Part shown: positions 8,340 through 15,327 of the stretch, in pieces | Layout: each line of letters opens with the position of its first letter | How positions within the stretch are numbered: the first letter of the stretch is position 1 | NCBI GenBank assembly: GCA_040507005.1 | Contig: JBEVVS010000233.1 | Location: 1 to 16,978, forward strand | Direction of reading: 5' to 3' | Source of the DNA: Thiodiazotropha sp040507005 | GTDB lineage: Bacteria > Pseudomonadota > Gammaproteobacteria > Chromatiales > Chromatiaceae | Length of the DNA stretch: 16,978 nt | Position numbers and translations under genes: made by a program | The notes under the pieces: model-generated | Told to the model about the DNA's origin: nothing | The model's input: the letters and a program-made list of their open reading frames with translations, nothing else | Databases searched by the model: none

Positions 8340-8882
8340 GTGACAACAAGGCTGTTGACTCATATAACCTTAATCATGCTTTGTTGCATATCGTTTGCGA
8401 CCTTTGCAAAAGAGCAACAAAGTGAAGCGAACCTGCTAAAGGCGGTGTTTATCTATAACTTTGTAAAATTTACCCGTTGGCCTGAAGAAGTATGGAATGG
8501 ACAAGACCCATCCATTAGAATCTGTTCCATAGGTCATGATGAGTTGACAGATACTCTTTTCGAACTTCACGGCAGAACTTTAAAGGATCGACCAGTTGTA
8601 GTTGAACAAAGAAACAATAGGTCAAAGCTCAGCTCATGTCATGTCCTGTATCTGGGCAAGTCATTGCAGGATCAGGCAAATGAGATCTCTCAATCACTAC
8701 ACGCCAGGCCAGTACTGACGATTAGTGAAATAACGGATTTTTCTACATCAGGGGGAATGATTGAATTGTATCGTTTAGAGGGACGAATAAAGTTCAAAAT
8801 CAATCTTAAAATAACACGCGACGCAGGCCTGGATCTGAGTTCCCGCTTGTTGAAACTGGCGATTATTGTCGATAGGCATTAG
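8340..8882 (+). CDS. YfiR-family (DUF4154) periplasmic regulator
   Basis: A 180-residue exported protein of the YfiR family, whose founding member represses the diguanylate cyclase YfiN by binding its periplasmic domain. Residues 1-23 are a signal peptide. Family motifs are all present: LLKAVFIYNFVKFTRWP (32-48), CHVLYLG (100-106), a VLTISE...GGMIEL segment, and the C-terminal RIKFKINL...SRLLKLA. Mature cysteines C62 and C100 have nearly the spacing of the C71-C110 disulfide of Pseudomonas YfiR; the second disulfide pair is absent. The start is GTG, with a weak GGA 9 nt upstream; an in-frame TAG at 8301 limits extension. It lies 189 nt after the receptor and 5 nt before the CHASE8 kinase, so it is very likely cotranscribed with the kinase that it would control. 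Confidence 0.9.
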   Translation: MTTRLLTHITLIMLCCISFATFAKEQQSEANLLKAVFIYNFVKFTRWPEEVWNGQDPSIRICSIGHDELTDTLFELHGRTLKDRPVVVEQRNNRSKLSSCHVLYLGKSLQDQANEISQSLHARPVLTISEITDFSTSGGMIELYRLEGRIKFKINLKITRDAGLDLSSRLLKLAIIVDRH

Positions 8883-8887
8883 TAATC

Positions 8888-11236
8888 ATGAACCTATTAC
8901 GCAATGCCTCCATAAAACACAAATTAGAAGTTATCATTCTACTGATAACAGCGTCAGCGCTGTTCCTTAGCTTGCTGTTATTTATGATACTCGAAATGAG
9001 GACTGCCCGTGGTGAGGCAGAAACCCGTCTGCAATCCCTTGCCCTCTTACTTGGCGCAAACAGCAGCGCTGCCATAACATTCAACGATCGGAATACAGCA
9101 AGTGATATCCTGGCCACCCTCTCCACTCAAAACGATGTCATCGAAGCTGTAATATTCTTGGAAAACGACGATATCTTTGCCCGTTACCGGGCTGACAACA
9201 TAACAGCAGTTGACGATTTAGCTATAGACAAATCTACTGTTGGATCCTATTTCAGCTTGGTAGCGGTAGAAGAGATAATCTCGTTAGACGGTGAGACCAT
9301 TGGATCCTTACGCATAGTCGGCGATATGAGCAGAGCGAGATCTCTTCTATTTCACCAATCATTGATGGCTTTAGGGGTATTTATTGTATCCATGCTATTT
9401 GCGTTCTGGCTCTCGAACAGATTTCAACGTGTTATCTCTCAACCGGTTCAACAGTTACTTCGCACCATGAAAAAGGTTGCAGTAAAAAGAGACTTTTCCC
9501 ATCGAGCCAAACGCCTGAGTAACGATGAACTAGGAAGCCTGGTAGATGGGTTCAACGCCATGCTAGACCGGATCCAGAAACATGACAGTAAGCTTGCTGC
9601 CTATCATCTGGATTTAGAACGCCAGGTCACCGAACGAACCAAGGAATTAAATACAGCCAAAAATGATGCAGAGGCGGCGAGCCAGGCCAAGAGTGATTTT
9701 TTAGCGACTATGAGTCACGAAATACGCACACCCATGAGTGGTGTCATTGGCTTCGGACATCTGCTGAAAAAGACATCTTTGAACCAACAGCAGTTTGAAT
9801 ATGTGGATATTATAATCAGTTCAGCGCAAGGACTGCTTGAAATTATCGATGACATTCTAAATTTCTCAAAGATGGAGGCCGGCAAATTCACCTTGGAACA
9901 TAGTAACTTCATGATTGAAAACCTAACTCATGGAGTCGAGATGTTATTTGCTCCCAAGGCCCGGGAAAAGGGGCTAAACCTCACTTCATATGTTGCGGAA
10001 GACGTGTCGCCAATGCTCTATGGTGACCCGGCAAGGATACGCCAAATACTCATAAACCTTGTCGGCAATGCGATTAAGTTCACTGACGAAGGCAGTGTCA
10101 GAATTGCGATTGACAAAATAGACCAGCGCCCCGAGCATGATCAACATCGGCTCAGAATCACGGTCAGTGACACAGGGATAGGCATCACGCCAGAACAATA
10201 CTCACAGCTTTTTCAACCATTTCAGCAGTGTGATGGATCAATTACACGCAACTACGGCGGAACCGGCCTTGGTTTGGTCATCGCCCAACGTCTTGTATAT
10301 CTCATGGACGGCGAAATTACGCTTACCAGCACACCGGGAGAGGGCTCTACTTTTGTCGCTTCAATCAATGTTGGATCGCCTAAATCCATAAGTGAATCTG
10401 ACAATGTATTGGCGATTACATCAAGCACTAATGAAAAAACAAAAACACTAGACGACGAAAGCCAGACATTCATCAATCTGACAATACTTGTGGTCGACGA
10501 TAGCAATGTGAACCTGACATTGGCTAAAACCCTGCTACTCAAAAAGGGTGCAACAGTCATTGCCGTAACGAGCGCAATAGAGGCATTACGAGTAATACCC
10601 GACCACGATTTCGATCTCATCCTTATGGATCTTGAAATGCCTAAGATGAGTGGAATTGAGGCTGCAAGAAAAATAGGTGAAATGCAGAATTCTAAACATA
10701 TACCGATTATTGCTGTAACCGCCCACGTTTTACCGCAAAAACATCAAGACGTAATGGCTGCTGGCATGAAGGACCTATTGGCAAAACCTTATTTACCCGA
10801 CCAGCTGTATGCAATCGTGAGCAAGTGGACAGGACACCTCTACAAGTCACAAGTCACCAAACCAGCTTTTACTTACGAGAGTGGCGATTTAGCAATCTAT
10901 AATCGTCAGGTAGCACTTGCCAGCGTTTCGAATGACAACGAAGCGGCACAACTGATTCTCGACGAATTTCTTGAAATGCTTCCAAATTGCGAATCCGCAT
11001 TGAGAGAAGCCCACCTAGCCGGAGACCTGACCGCCCTATATCAAGCCGCACACAAGCTCGAGGGTTCTGCTGGCTCTGGCGGAGCATCGTTGATATACAA
11101 GGCAGCTGCATCCTTGAAGGACACTTTGAAACAGGATCCTGTTCATAAGGACACTCTCGAGCAATGCGTCAACAAGTTATTAGCACAAACCAGTCAGTTC
11201 AAACAATATTTTCAAAACCTTGCAAAAGCTGAATAG
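8888..11236 (+). CDS. CHASE8-HAMP hybrid histidine kinase with REC and HPt
   Basis: A 782-residue BarA-like tripartite kinase. TM1 is about 14-35. The periplasmic domain (36-152) has the CHASE8 signature found in YfiN/TpbB (SLALLLGANSSAAITFNDR region, 50-68). TM2 is about 155-176 and HAMP about 177-230. HisKA has H277 in SHEIRTPMSG; the HATPase has intact N, G1 (DTGIG) and G2 (GGTGLGL) boxes. The receiver domain (about 497-610) has phosphoacceptor D581 in LMDLEMPKMSG, and the HPt domain (about 670-770) has H722 in AAHKLEGSAGS. Phosphate would flow H277 to D581 to H722 to an unlinked response regulator. The start lies 5 nt after the yfiR-like stop with a poor ribosome site, suggesting translational coupling. 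It differs from YfiN in having no GGDEF domain. Confidence 0.94.
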   Translation: MNLLRNASIKHKLEVIILLITASALFLSLLLFMILEMRTARGEAETRLQSLALLLGANSSAAITFNDRNTASDILATLSTQNDVIEAVIFLENDDIFARYRADNITAVDDLAIDKSTVGSYFSLVAVEEIISLDGETIGSLRIVGDMSRARSLLFHQSLMALGVFIVSMLFAFWLSNRFQRVISQPVQQLLRTMKKVAVKRDFSHRAKRLSNDELGSLVDGFNAMLDRIQKHDSKLAAYHLDLERQVTERTKELNTAKNDAEAASQAKSDFLATMSHEIRTPMSGVIGFGHLLKKTSLNQQQFEYVDIIISSAQGLLEIIDDILNFSKMEAGKFTLEHSNFMIENLTHGVEMLFAPKAREKGLNLTSYVAEDVSPMLYGDPARIRQILINLVGNAIKFTDEGSVRIAIDKIDQRPEHDQHRLRITVSDTGIGITPEQYSQLFQPFQQCDGSITRNYGGTGLGLVIAQRLVYLMDGEITLTSTPGEGSTFVASINVGSPKSISESDNVLAITSSTNEKTKTLDDESQTFINLTILVVDDSNVNLTLAKTLLLKKGATVIAVTSAIEALRVIPDHDFDLILMDLEMPKMSGIEAARKIGEMQNSKHIPIIAVTAHVLPQKHQDVMAAGMKDLLAKPYLPDQLYAIVSKWTGHLYKSQVTKPAFTYESGDLAIYNRQVALASVSNDNEAAQLILDEFLEMLPNCESALREAHLAGDLTALYQAAHKLEGSAGSGGASLIYKAAASLKDTLKQDPVHKDTLEQCVNKLLAQTSQFKQYFQNLAKAE

Positions 11237-11314
11237 TCATCGCCTGAATTTAACTAATCCACAATCCTTTCCAAACCCGCTCACAGCACTTACTTGATTT
11301 CGTGCGCATTACAT

Positions 11315-11337
11315 AATCCCGGCACAAGCCGGGATTT
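11315..11337. terminator. Terminator-like hairpin after the hybrid kinase
   Basis: AATCCCGGC (11315-11323), loop ACAA, GCCGGGATT (11328-11336): a perfect 9-bp G+C-rich stem. The T-tract is short (ATTTC). It lies between convergent genes and may serve both. Confidence 0.7.
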
Positions 11338-11367
11338 CAATGGCTGGTAGTCAGATGATTGACCAAA

Positions 11368-11778
11368 TCAATGCCAATAGTACCTATCATCACGATGTCT
11401 GGAGTATTCATCATGATATGCAATATAACGGTCTATTCCATTATGCATATACTCTCTTATCAGGCGACTGTTCTTGTCTAGTTTGCGTGTTAAATGTTTA
11501 AACTCACTTCTTGAGAGATATCCATCATCCCTGTATTCGCGGGATAAGCGGCGTATCTTACGATATCTTTTCTTCAGTTTCCTAGCTTCCTTGTGGGTCA
11601 ACCTATCCCTTTCTATACCTCTCTCGATTCTGTGGAACTGGCGATCCAAGCGTTTTTCGATCTTGTGTACTTTTTTATTGTCGCAATACTCACCTCTATG
11701 AGAATTACCGGCAAATGAAGGGGCAGCAACTAAAAGACTTAGCGATACTGCAATCAGTGTTGTTCTAGCAAGATTCAT
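11368..11778 (-). CDS. Small basic helical exported protein, function unknown
   Basis: A 136-residue protein with a clear signal peptide (1-23, ending SFA). The mature part is strongly basic, Arg/Lys-rich and predicted mostly helical. It contains two related helical half-repeats built on L-[T/S]-x-x-E-x-x-x-L, at 60-68 and 88-96. The second is preceded by DDG, so the stretch 84-93 looks like part of an EF-hand-like loop. The C-terminus (121-136) is rich in His, Tyr and Asp and could bind metal. One cysteine, C32, is present. AGGAG (11787-11791) sits 8 nt before the ATG. I associate this pattern with small periplasmic proteins of unknown function in proteobacteria. Calcium or metal binding is speculative. 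Confidence 0.8.
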   Translation of the reverse strand: MNLARTTLIAVSLSLLVAAPSFAGNSHRGEYCDNKKVHKIEKRLDRQFHRIERGIERDRLTHKEARKLKKRYRKIRRLSREYRDDGYLSRSEFKHLTRKLDKNSRLIREYMHNGIDRYIAYHDEYSRHRDDRYYWH

Positions 11779-12035
11779 GGCGGCGTCTCCTATATCCGAT
11801 TTTCGTCAAAACTCAAGTACAGAATATGCTGGTGATGCTGAACGAAAACTGAATGAGACATTTTTTAGATAGCTAGATCAAAAACTACCCATTCGACACT
11901 GGCATAGATTCATTCTATTCGCTATCCTCAGTCCCGATATTGAAGATGTTGCCGGGCAGAATTTAAACCCATAAGGGCCTGATTCATCCCAGCTTGCATT
12001 TTCACTACACGCGGTTTCTCCGAGGGATGGATCGA

Positions 12036-12662
12036 ATGAAGTACTTTAGAAATTATTTTATTTGGGGCCTATGCCTGATTGCTTGCAACCACACCGCTCT
12101 AGCGGAGACGAGATATGTCACGGATGAATTACAACTCTCCCTGTATGAGCTGATCAACTCAAAGGGCAAGCTTCTAAAGCGGCTGAATAGTGGCGATGAA
12201 CTTGAGTTATTGGAAGAGGAGGGCCTGTTCGCCAAAGTGCGCACCAAAGATGGTATTGAAGGCTGGACAAAGGCCGGATTTCTCATCCAACAAAAGCCTG
12301 CACGTACTCAATTGGCGGAACTGCAGCTACAGCATGAAGCACTCGCCACGCAACTGGAACAAAATGAGGCCAAGTTAAAGGAATCCCGCAACGAACTGGA
12401 CAATCTCAAACATCAGGAGCAAGAAGCCACTGCTGAGCTTCAGGATCAGTTGGCGAACACGGAAGGCGTAGTCGCCGCGTTAGACAGGATTCAACAGGAG
12501 AACGAAGCCCTACGCAATAATCAAAATCAGATGCATTCTGCTATCCCCCTGAAATGGGGACTGATTGCTGCCGGGATCACTTTCGTACTGGGCACCATCG
12601 CCGGAACCGCACTCTTCGACTACCGCAGTCGAAAGCGTCATGGCGGCTACCGTATCTACTAG
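12036..12662 (+). CDS. YgiM-like SH3-domain membrane protein (TIGR04211 type)
   Basis: A 208-residue protein close in length and architecture to E. coli YgiM. Residues 1-23 are a signal peptide (ending ALA) and 25-85 a bacterial SH3 domain, including the end motif GWTKAGFL. Residues 90-166 form a long coiled coil rich in Glu, Gln and Leu. Residues 172-194 are a transmembrane helix, followed by a short basic cytoplasmic tail. It would be anchored in the inner membrane with its SH3 domain in the periplasm, probably contacting cell wall or envelope partners; the precise role is unknown. The frame is open back to a TTG at 11994, but GAGGG (12022-12026) placed 9 nt before the ATG at 12036 and the signal peptide favour this start. 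Its stop is only 2 nt from the stop of the convergent sigma-54 activator. Confidence 0.88.
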   Translation: MKYFRNYFIWGLCLIACNHTALAETRYVTDELQLSLYELINSKGKLLKRLNSGDELELLEEEGLFAKVRTKDGIEGWTKAGFLIQQKPARTQLAELQLQHEALATQLEQNEAKLKESRNELDNLKHQEQEATAELQDQLANTEGVVAALDRIQQENEALRNNQNQMHSAIPLKWGLIAAGITFVLGTIAGTALFDYRSRKRHGGYRIY

Positions 12663-12664
12663 TA

Positions 12665-13606
12665 TCAAGTTTCGATAGCGTATTTTTTTATCCGGTAGAG
12701 CAGGGTATCGCGACTGAGTCCCAACATGCGTGCCGCTTTACTACGATTGCCGAACGTCTTGACCAAGGCCTGCTTGATCAAGCTGGCTTCGAGCTCATCC
12801 ATATTGAGACCCTGATCCGGTAGCAGAAAGCGATTGCTCGCATGGTCCTGAGAGCTTGCGGTTGTGCGAAACTCCTGGGGTAGATTTTCCACTTCGACCT
12901 TGCGCCCGGAAAACAGGATCAGCATGCGCTCGGAGAAGTTCTTCAGCTCCCGCACATTACCCGGCCAGTTATAGCTGTTCAGCAGCTTGACTACCGCCTT
13001 ACTGTAGAGGGGTGGACGAAGCTTGTAACTTGCAGCAAGTTCCCCTGTCAGCCCGGTAAGCAGAAGTTGTATATCACCTGGACGCTGGCGTAATGGCGGC
13101 AACTCGAGAGGCACGACGTGGAGACGGTAAAAGAGATCCCGGCGAAACCTCCCCTCATCGATCAACTGGGTCAAATCACGGTTGGTTGCGGCGATTACCC
13201 GTACATCAACACGTTGATTATTCGCTCTACCGACAGTTTGGCACTCCCCGGTCTCGAGAAATCGCAGTAGCTTTGCCTGGACCGCCAGGGGCAGTTCGCC
13301 GATCTCATCCAGGAACAGGGTGCCCCCATTCGCGGCCTGGACTTTGCCTATGCTGTCACTGGAGGCACCGGTGAAAGCACCCTTGCGGTGACCAAAAAGC
13401 TCACTTTCCGCCAATTGAGTCGGAAGGGCTGCGCAGTTGACGGTTATGAAGGATTTGTCACGTCGACGACTGTTTTGATGCAGTGCCTGTGCCAGCAATT
13501 CCTTACCTGTACCGCTCTCACCAGTGACCAGTACAGTGGCATCAGTCACAGAAACAATACGCATTGCCCTTAGCAAGGACTGAAATTCAGGGGCATTTCC
13601 TATCAT
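12665..13606 (-). CDS. PspF-like sigma-54 transcription activator
   Basis: A 313-residue AAA+ activator of sigma-54 RNA polymerase. Unlike most of the family it begins directly with the ATPase domain and has no N-terminal receiver, PAS or GAF module, as in PspF (about 325 residues). Visible motifs: Walker A GESGTGKE (29-36), sigma-54 contact loop GAFTGA (76-81), Walker B LFLDEIGE (97-104), arginine-finger region GRFRRDLFYRL, and a Fis-type helix-turn-helix at the C-terminus (about 275-310, NRSKAARMLGLSRDTLLYR). Activity must be controlled by a separate protein, or by its level. GGAG (13613-13616) is 6 nt before the ATG at 13606 but abuts the alternative ATG at 13612, so 13606 is chosen. No pspA-like gene is nearby and the target is unknown. 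Confidence 0.93.
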   Translation of the reverse strand: MIGNAPEFQSLLRAMRIVSVTDATVLVTGESGTGKELLAQALHQNSRRRDKSFITVNCAALPTQLAESELFGHRKGAFTGASSDSIGKVQAANGGTLFLDEIGELPLAVQAKLLRFLETGECQTVGRANNQRVDVRVIAATNRDLTQLIDEGRFRRDLFYRLHVVPLELPPLRQRPGDIQLLLTGLTGELAASYKLRPPLYSKAVVKLLNSYNWPGNVRELKNFSERMLILFSGRKVEVENLPQEFRTTASSQDHASNRFLLPDQGLNMDELEASLIKQALVKTFGNRSKAARMLGLSRDTLLYRIKKYAIET

Positions 13607-13612
13607 AACCAT

Positions 13613-13616
13613 CTCC
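13613..13616 (-). promoter_or_regulatory. Ribosome binding site fixing the sigma-54 activator start
   Basis: GGAG on the minus strand, 6 nt from the ATG at 13606 but directly adjoining the upstream ATG at 13612. The downstream ATG is therefore the likely start. Confidence 0.65.
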
Positions 13617-13725
13617 AGATCGATTCCAGCGCCATTGTAAAACAGTTTAACTTGTGAGGAAAATAGCTTAGGAATAACCTTCCCCTGTCACACAGCACCC
13701 ATCTCGGGCCAACGGCTGCTGTCGG

Positions 13726-14637
13726 CTATTTAATCACCTCCTTCACAATCTCAAGAAACCGCTTTGCCTGAGGAGAAAGAAATTTGCCGCGGCGCAACAC
13801 GATGCCATAGCTGCGATCGGGGAAGTACTCACCCAGGTGGATGGTGGCGATCTGCTCTTCTCCCGTCAGGCAGACATCCGTGACGATGGATATACCCAAG
13901 CCGATCTCCACATATTTCTTGATGACTTCCCAGCCGCCAGCCTCCAAGGTGACGTTATAGTTGGCATTGTGCTGTTTGAACACCAGATCCACCATCCTCC
14001 AGGTACTCAGATGGTGGGGGGGAAGTATCAGCCCATAGGGACTGATATCGTGTAACTGGATCGACTCCTTTTTTGACAGGGGATGGTCCAACGGTGTAAT
14101 CAGCACCGGGGCATAATTGACCACAGGCTGGTAGGTCACATCGTCTGGAATCTCCAACATAGAACCGATTGCGAGATCCGTTTTGTCGGCTCTCAACATG
14201 GCCATGCCATCCCTTCCGGTCACATTATGCAGTTTTACCCGAATACCGGGATAGCGTTCGGCAAAAAGACGAATGGGTTCAGGCAGGATATAGAGAATGG
14301 TAGATTCACCCGCAGCGATGTTCAGCTCGCCGCTTTCAAGCTTTCCACAGGAGGCGGCAAAGGTCTCCTGCAGTTTATCCATCCCCTCTACCAGTGGCTG
14401 AGATAGTTTGTAGAGGGTCTCCCCTTCCGGAGTTAGCTTGATTTTTGGCCCTCTGCGCTCAAAAAGCACCGTTTCCAGCTCACGCTCCAGGGCCTGAATC
14501 TGCAAAGAGACCGTCGGCTGACTCAGATAGAGCCTCTCAGCAGCCTCGCTGATCGACCCGGTCTGTGCCGCATGGCAAAAGGCACGCAACTGCTTTAACC
14601 GGTTTTGTTTATAATGAATCTGTGGTGTTCCAGCCAT
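13726..14637 (-). CDS. LysR-family transcriptional regulator
   Basis: A 303-residue LysR-type regulator of normal length. The winged helix-turn-helix spans about 14-73 (AAERLYLSQPTVSLQIQALE, recognition helix about 37-55). A linker helix follows, and the effector-binding domain covers about 95-300, with the conserved GDG/DLAIGS-type and KKYVEIGLGISIV segments. The latter resembles the CysB/CysL style of inducer domain, but the effector cannot be assigned. It is divergent from the pentapeptide-repeat gene with a 166-bp gap that contains a palindromic LysR-type site 13 bp before its own start, which suggests autoregulation. The ATG at 14637 has only a weak upstream G-rich stretch as ribosome site. 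A possible role in sulfur or carbon metabolism is inference only. Confidence 0.92.
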   Translation of the reverse strand: MAGTPQIHYKQNRLKQLRAFCHAAQTGSISEAAERLYLSQPTVSLQIQALERELETVLFERRGPKIKLTPEGETLYKLSQPLVEGMDKLQETFAASCGKLESGELNIAAGESTILYILPEPIRLFAERYPGIRVKLHNVTGRDGMAMLRADKTDLAIGSMLEIPDDVTYQPVVNYAPVLITPLDHPLSKKESIQLHDISPYGLILPPHHLSTWRMVDLVFKQHNANYNVTLEAGGWEVIKKYVEIGLGISIVTDVCLTGEEQIATIHLGEYFPDRSYGIVLRRGKFLSPQAKRFLEIVKEVIK

Positions 14638-14650
14638 GACAGTCGCCCAA

Positions 14651-14673
14651 TAGTATTAATTCTATCAATACTA
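14651..14673. promoter_or_regulatory. LysR-type operator
   Basis: TAGTATT-N9-AATACTA, a perfect 7-bp dyad containing the T-N11-A core (T14656, A14668) typical of LysR-family sites. It lies 13 bp upstream of the lysR-type start and about 130 bp upstream of the divergent pentapeptide gene. Confidence 0.65.
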
Positions 14674-14803
14674 GATGCAACAGCCACTAATGGCAACAAT
14701 AAAAGCATCTAAATCGAAGGATCGACTCGAAAATAGAACCGACAATTCGCTATCCTTTAACTAACAAAACCATCTACCCGGATAATGAAAGACAGAGGTA
14801 TCC

Positions 14804-15142
14804 ATGCAGAAACCCCAGCTGAAACAGGACCCCATGTATCAACTTCTTAAGCAGGGAAAGATCGACGAGTTCAACCAGCGACGCGCCAACGGTGAATCTT
14901 GCGACCTGCGCAACGCCGACCTGAGAGGGACCGATTTGAGGGATTTGGATGCGCGAAACCTGGATATGTCCGGGGCCTATCTACGTCATGCGGACCTGCG
15001 CGGACTGAATCTGAGTGAAACCAATCTGGAGGGCGCCAGCATCAACAGTGCCAAGATTTCCGGAACCTATTTTGCGGCAACACTCTCCGCCGAGGAGATC
15101 ACCCTGTCACTGGTGCATGGCACCCGTCTGCGCAACCGCTGA
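14804..15142 (+). CDS. Pentapeptide-repeat protein
   Basis: A 112-residue cytoplasmic protein with no signal peptide. Residues 1-32 form a helical cap that includes MYQLLKQGKIDEFNQRRANGE (11-31). Residues 33-92 are twelve uninterrupted pentapeptides of the A(D/N)LxX type (CDLRN, ADLRG, TDLRD ... TYFAA), which should fold into three coils of a right-handed square beta helix. Residues 93-112 are a conserved-looking tail (LSAEEI, HGTRLR). AGAGG (14794-14798) lies 5 nt before the ATG. Its biochemical role is unknown; the repeat is too short to be a typical Qnr-like gyrase-binding protein. It is divergent from the LysR regulator and may be its target, judged by position only. Confidence 0.88.
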   Translation: MQKPQLKQDPMYQLLKQGKIDEFNQRRANGESCDLRNADLRGTDLRDLDARNLDMSGAYLRHADLRGLNLSETNLEGASINSAKISGTYFAATLSAEEITLSLVHGTRLRNR

Positions 15143-15182
15143 CCGGCTCAAGGGATTAAACAACGGACATTAAGAGAGAAAC

Positions 15183-15297
15183 GTCCGCAAATGAACGCGA
15201 ATAAACGCAAATAATAAGGAGAGTCTAATTTTACTTTCCCAATGCCCAGGACCGGGCATATCCCAGCACTATTTTACATTTGCGTTCATTTGCGGAC
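15183..15297. repeat. Composite inverted repeat of 10-nt units
   Basis: GTCCGCAAATGAACGC (15183-15198) is perfectly inverted at 15282-15297. The left arm runs on as three 10-nt units: CGCAAATGAA (15186-15195), CGCGAATAAA (15196-15205) and CGCAAATAAT (15206-15215). The right arm, read on the minus strand, has two: CGCAAATGAA and CGCAAATGTA. A small hairpin TGCCC-N6-GGGCA (15243-15258) lies inside. It sits between the convergent pentapeptide and tatC genes, a usual place for REP/MITE-like elements or bidirectional terminators. No transposase is present. Confidence 0.85.
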
Positions 15298-15327
15298 TAA
15301 TTTTCTCAACAACGGTATATGCTGGGA
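15261..15327. repeat. 8-bp inverted repeat next to the tatC stop
   Basis: TCCCAGCA (15261-15268) and TGCTGGGA (15320-15327) are perfect inverted copies enclosing the right arm of the composite repeat. The second copy abuts the tatC stop codon. Possibly part of a larger folded 3' end of the tat transcript. Confidence 0.5.

Noticed and set aside
13692..13722. ACAGCA ... TGCTGT inverted repeat after the LysR gene, considered as its terminator
   Set aside because: The stem is only 6 bp with a long loop and no T-tract on the minus strand.
11917..14756. The 12-mer ATTCGCTATCCT occurs upstream of both the SH3 gene (11917-11928) and the pentapeptide gene (14745-14756)
   Set aside because: Several shared 12-mers are expected by chance in 17 kb, the distances to the starts differ (107 versus 47 nt), and no matching -35 is seen.
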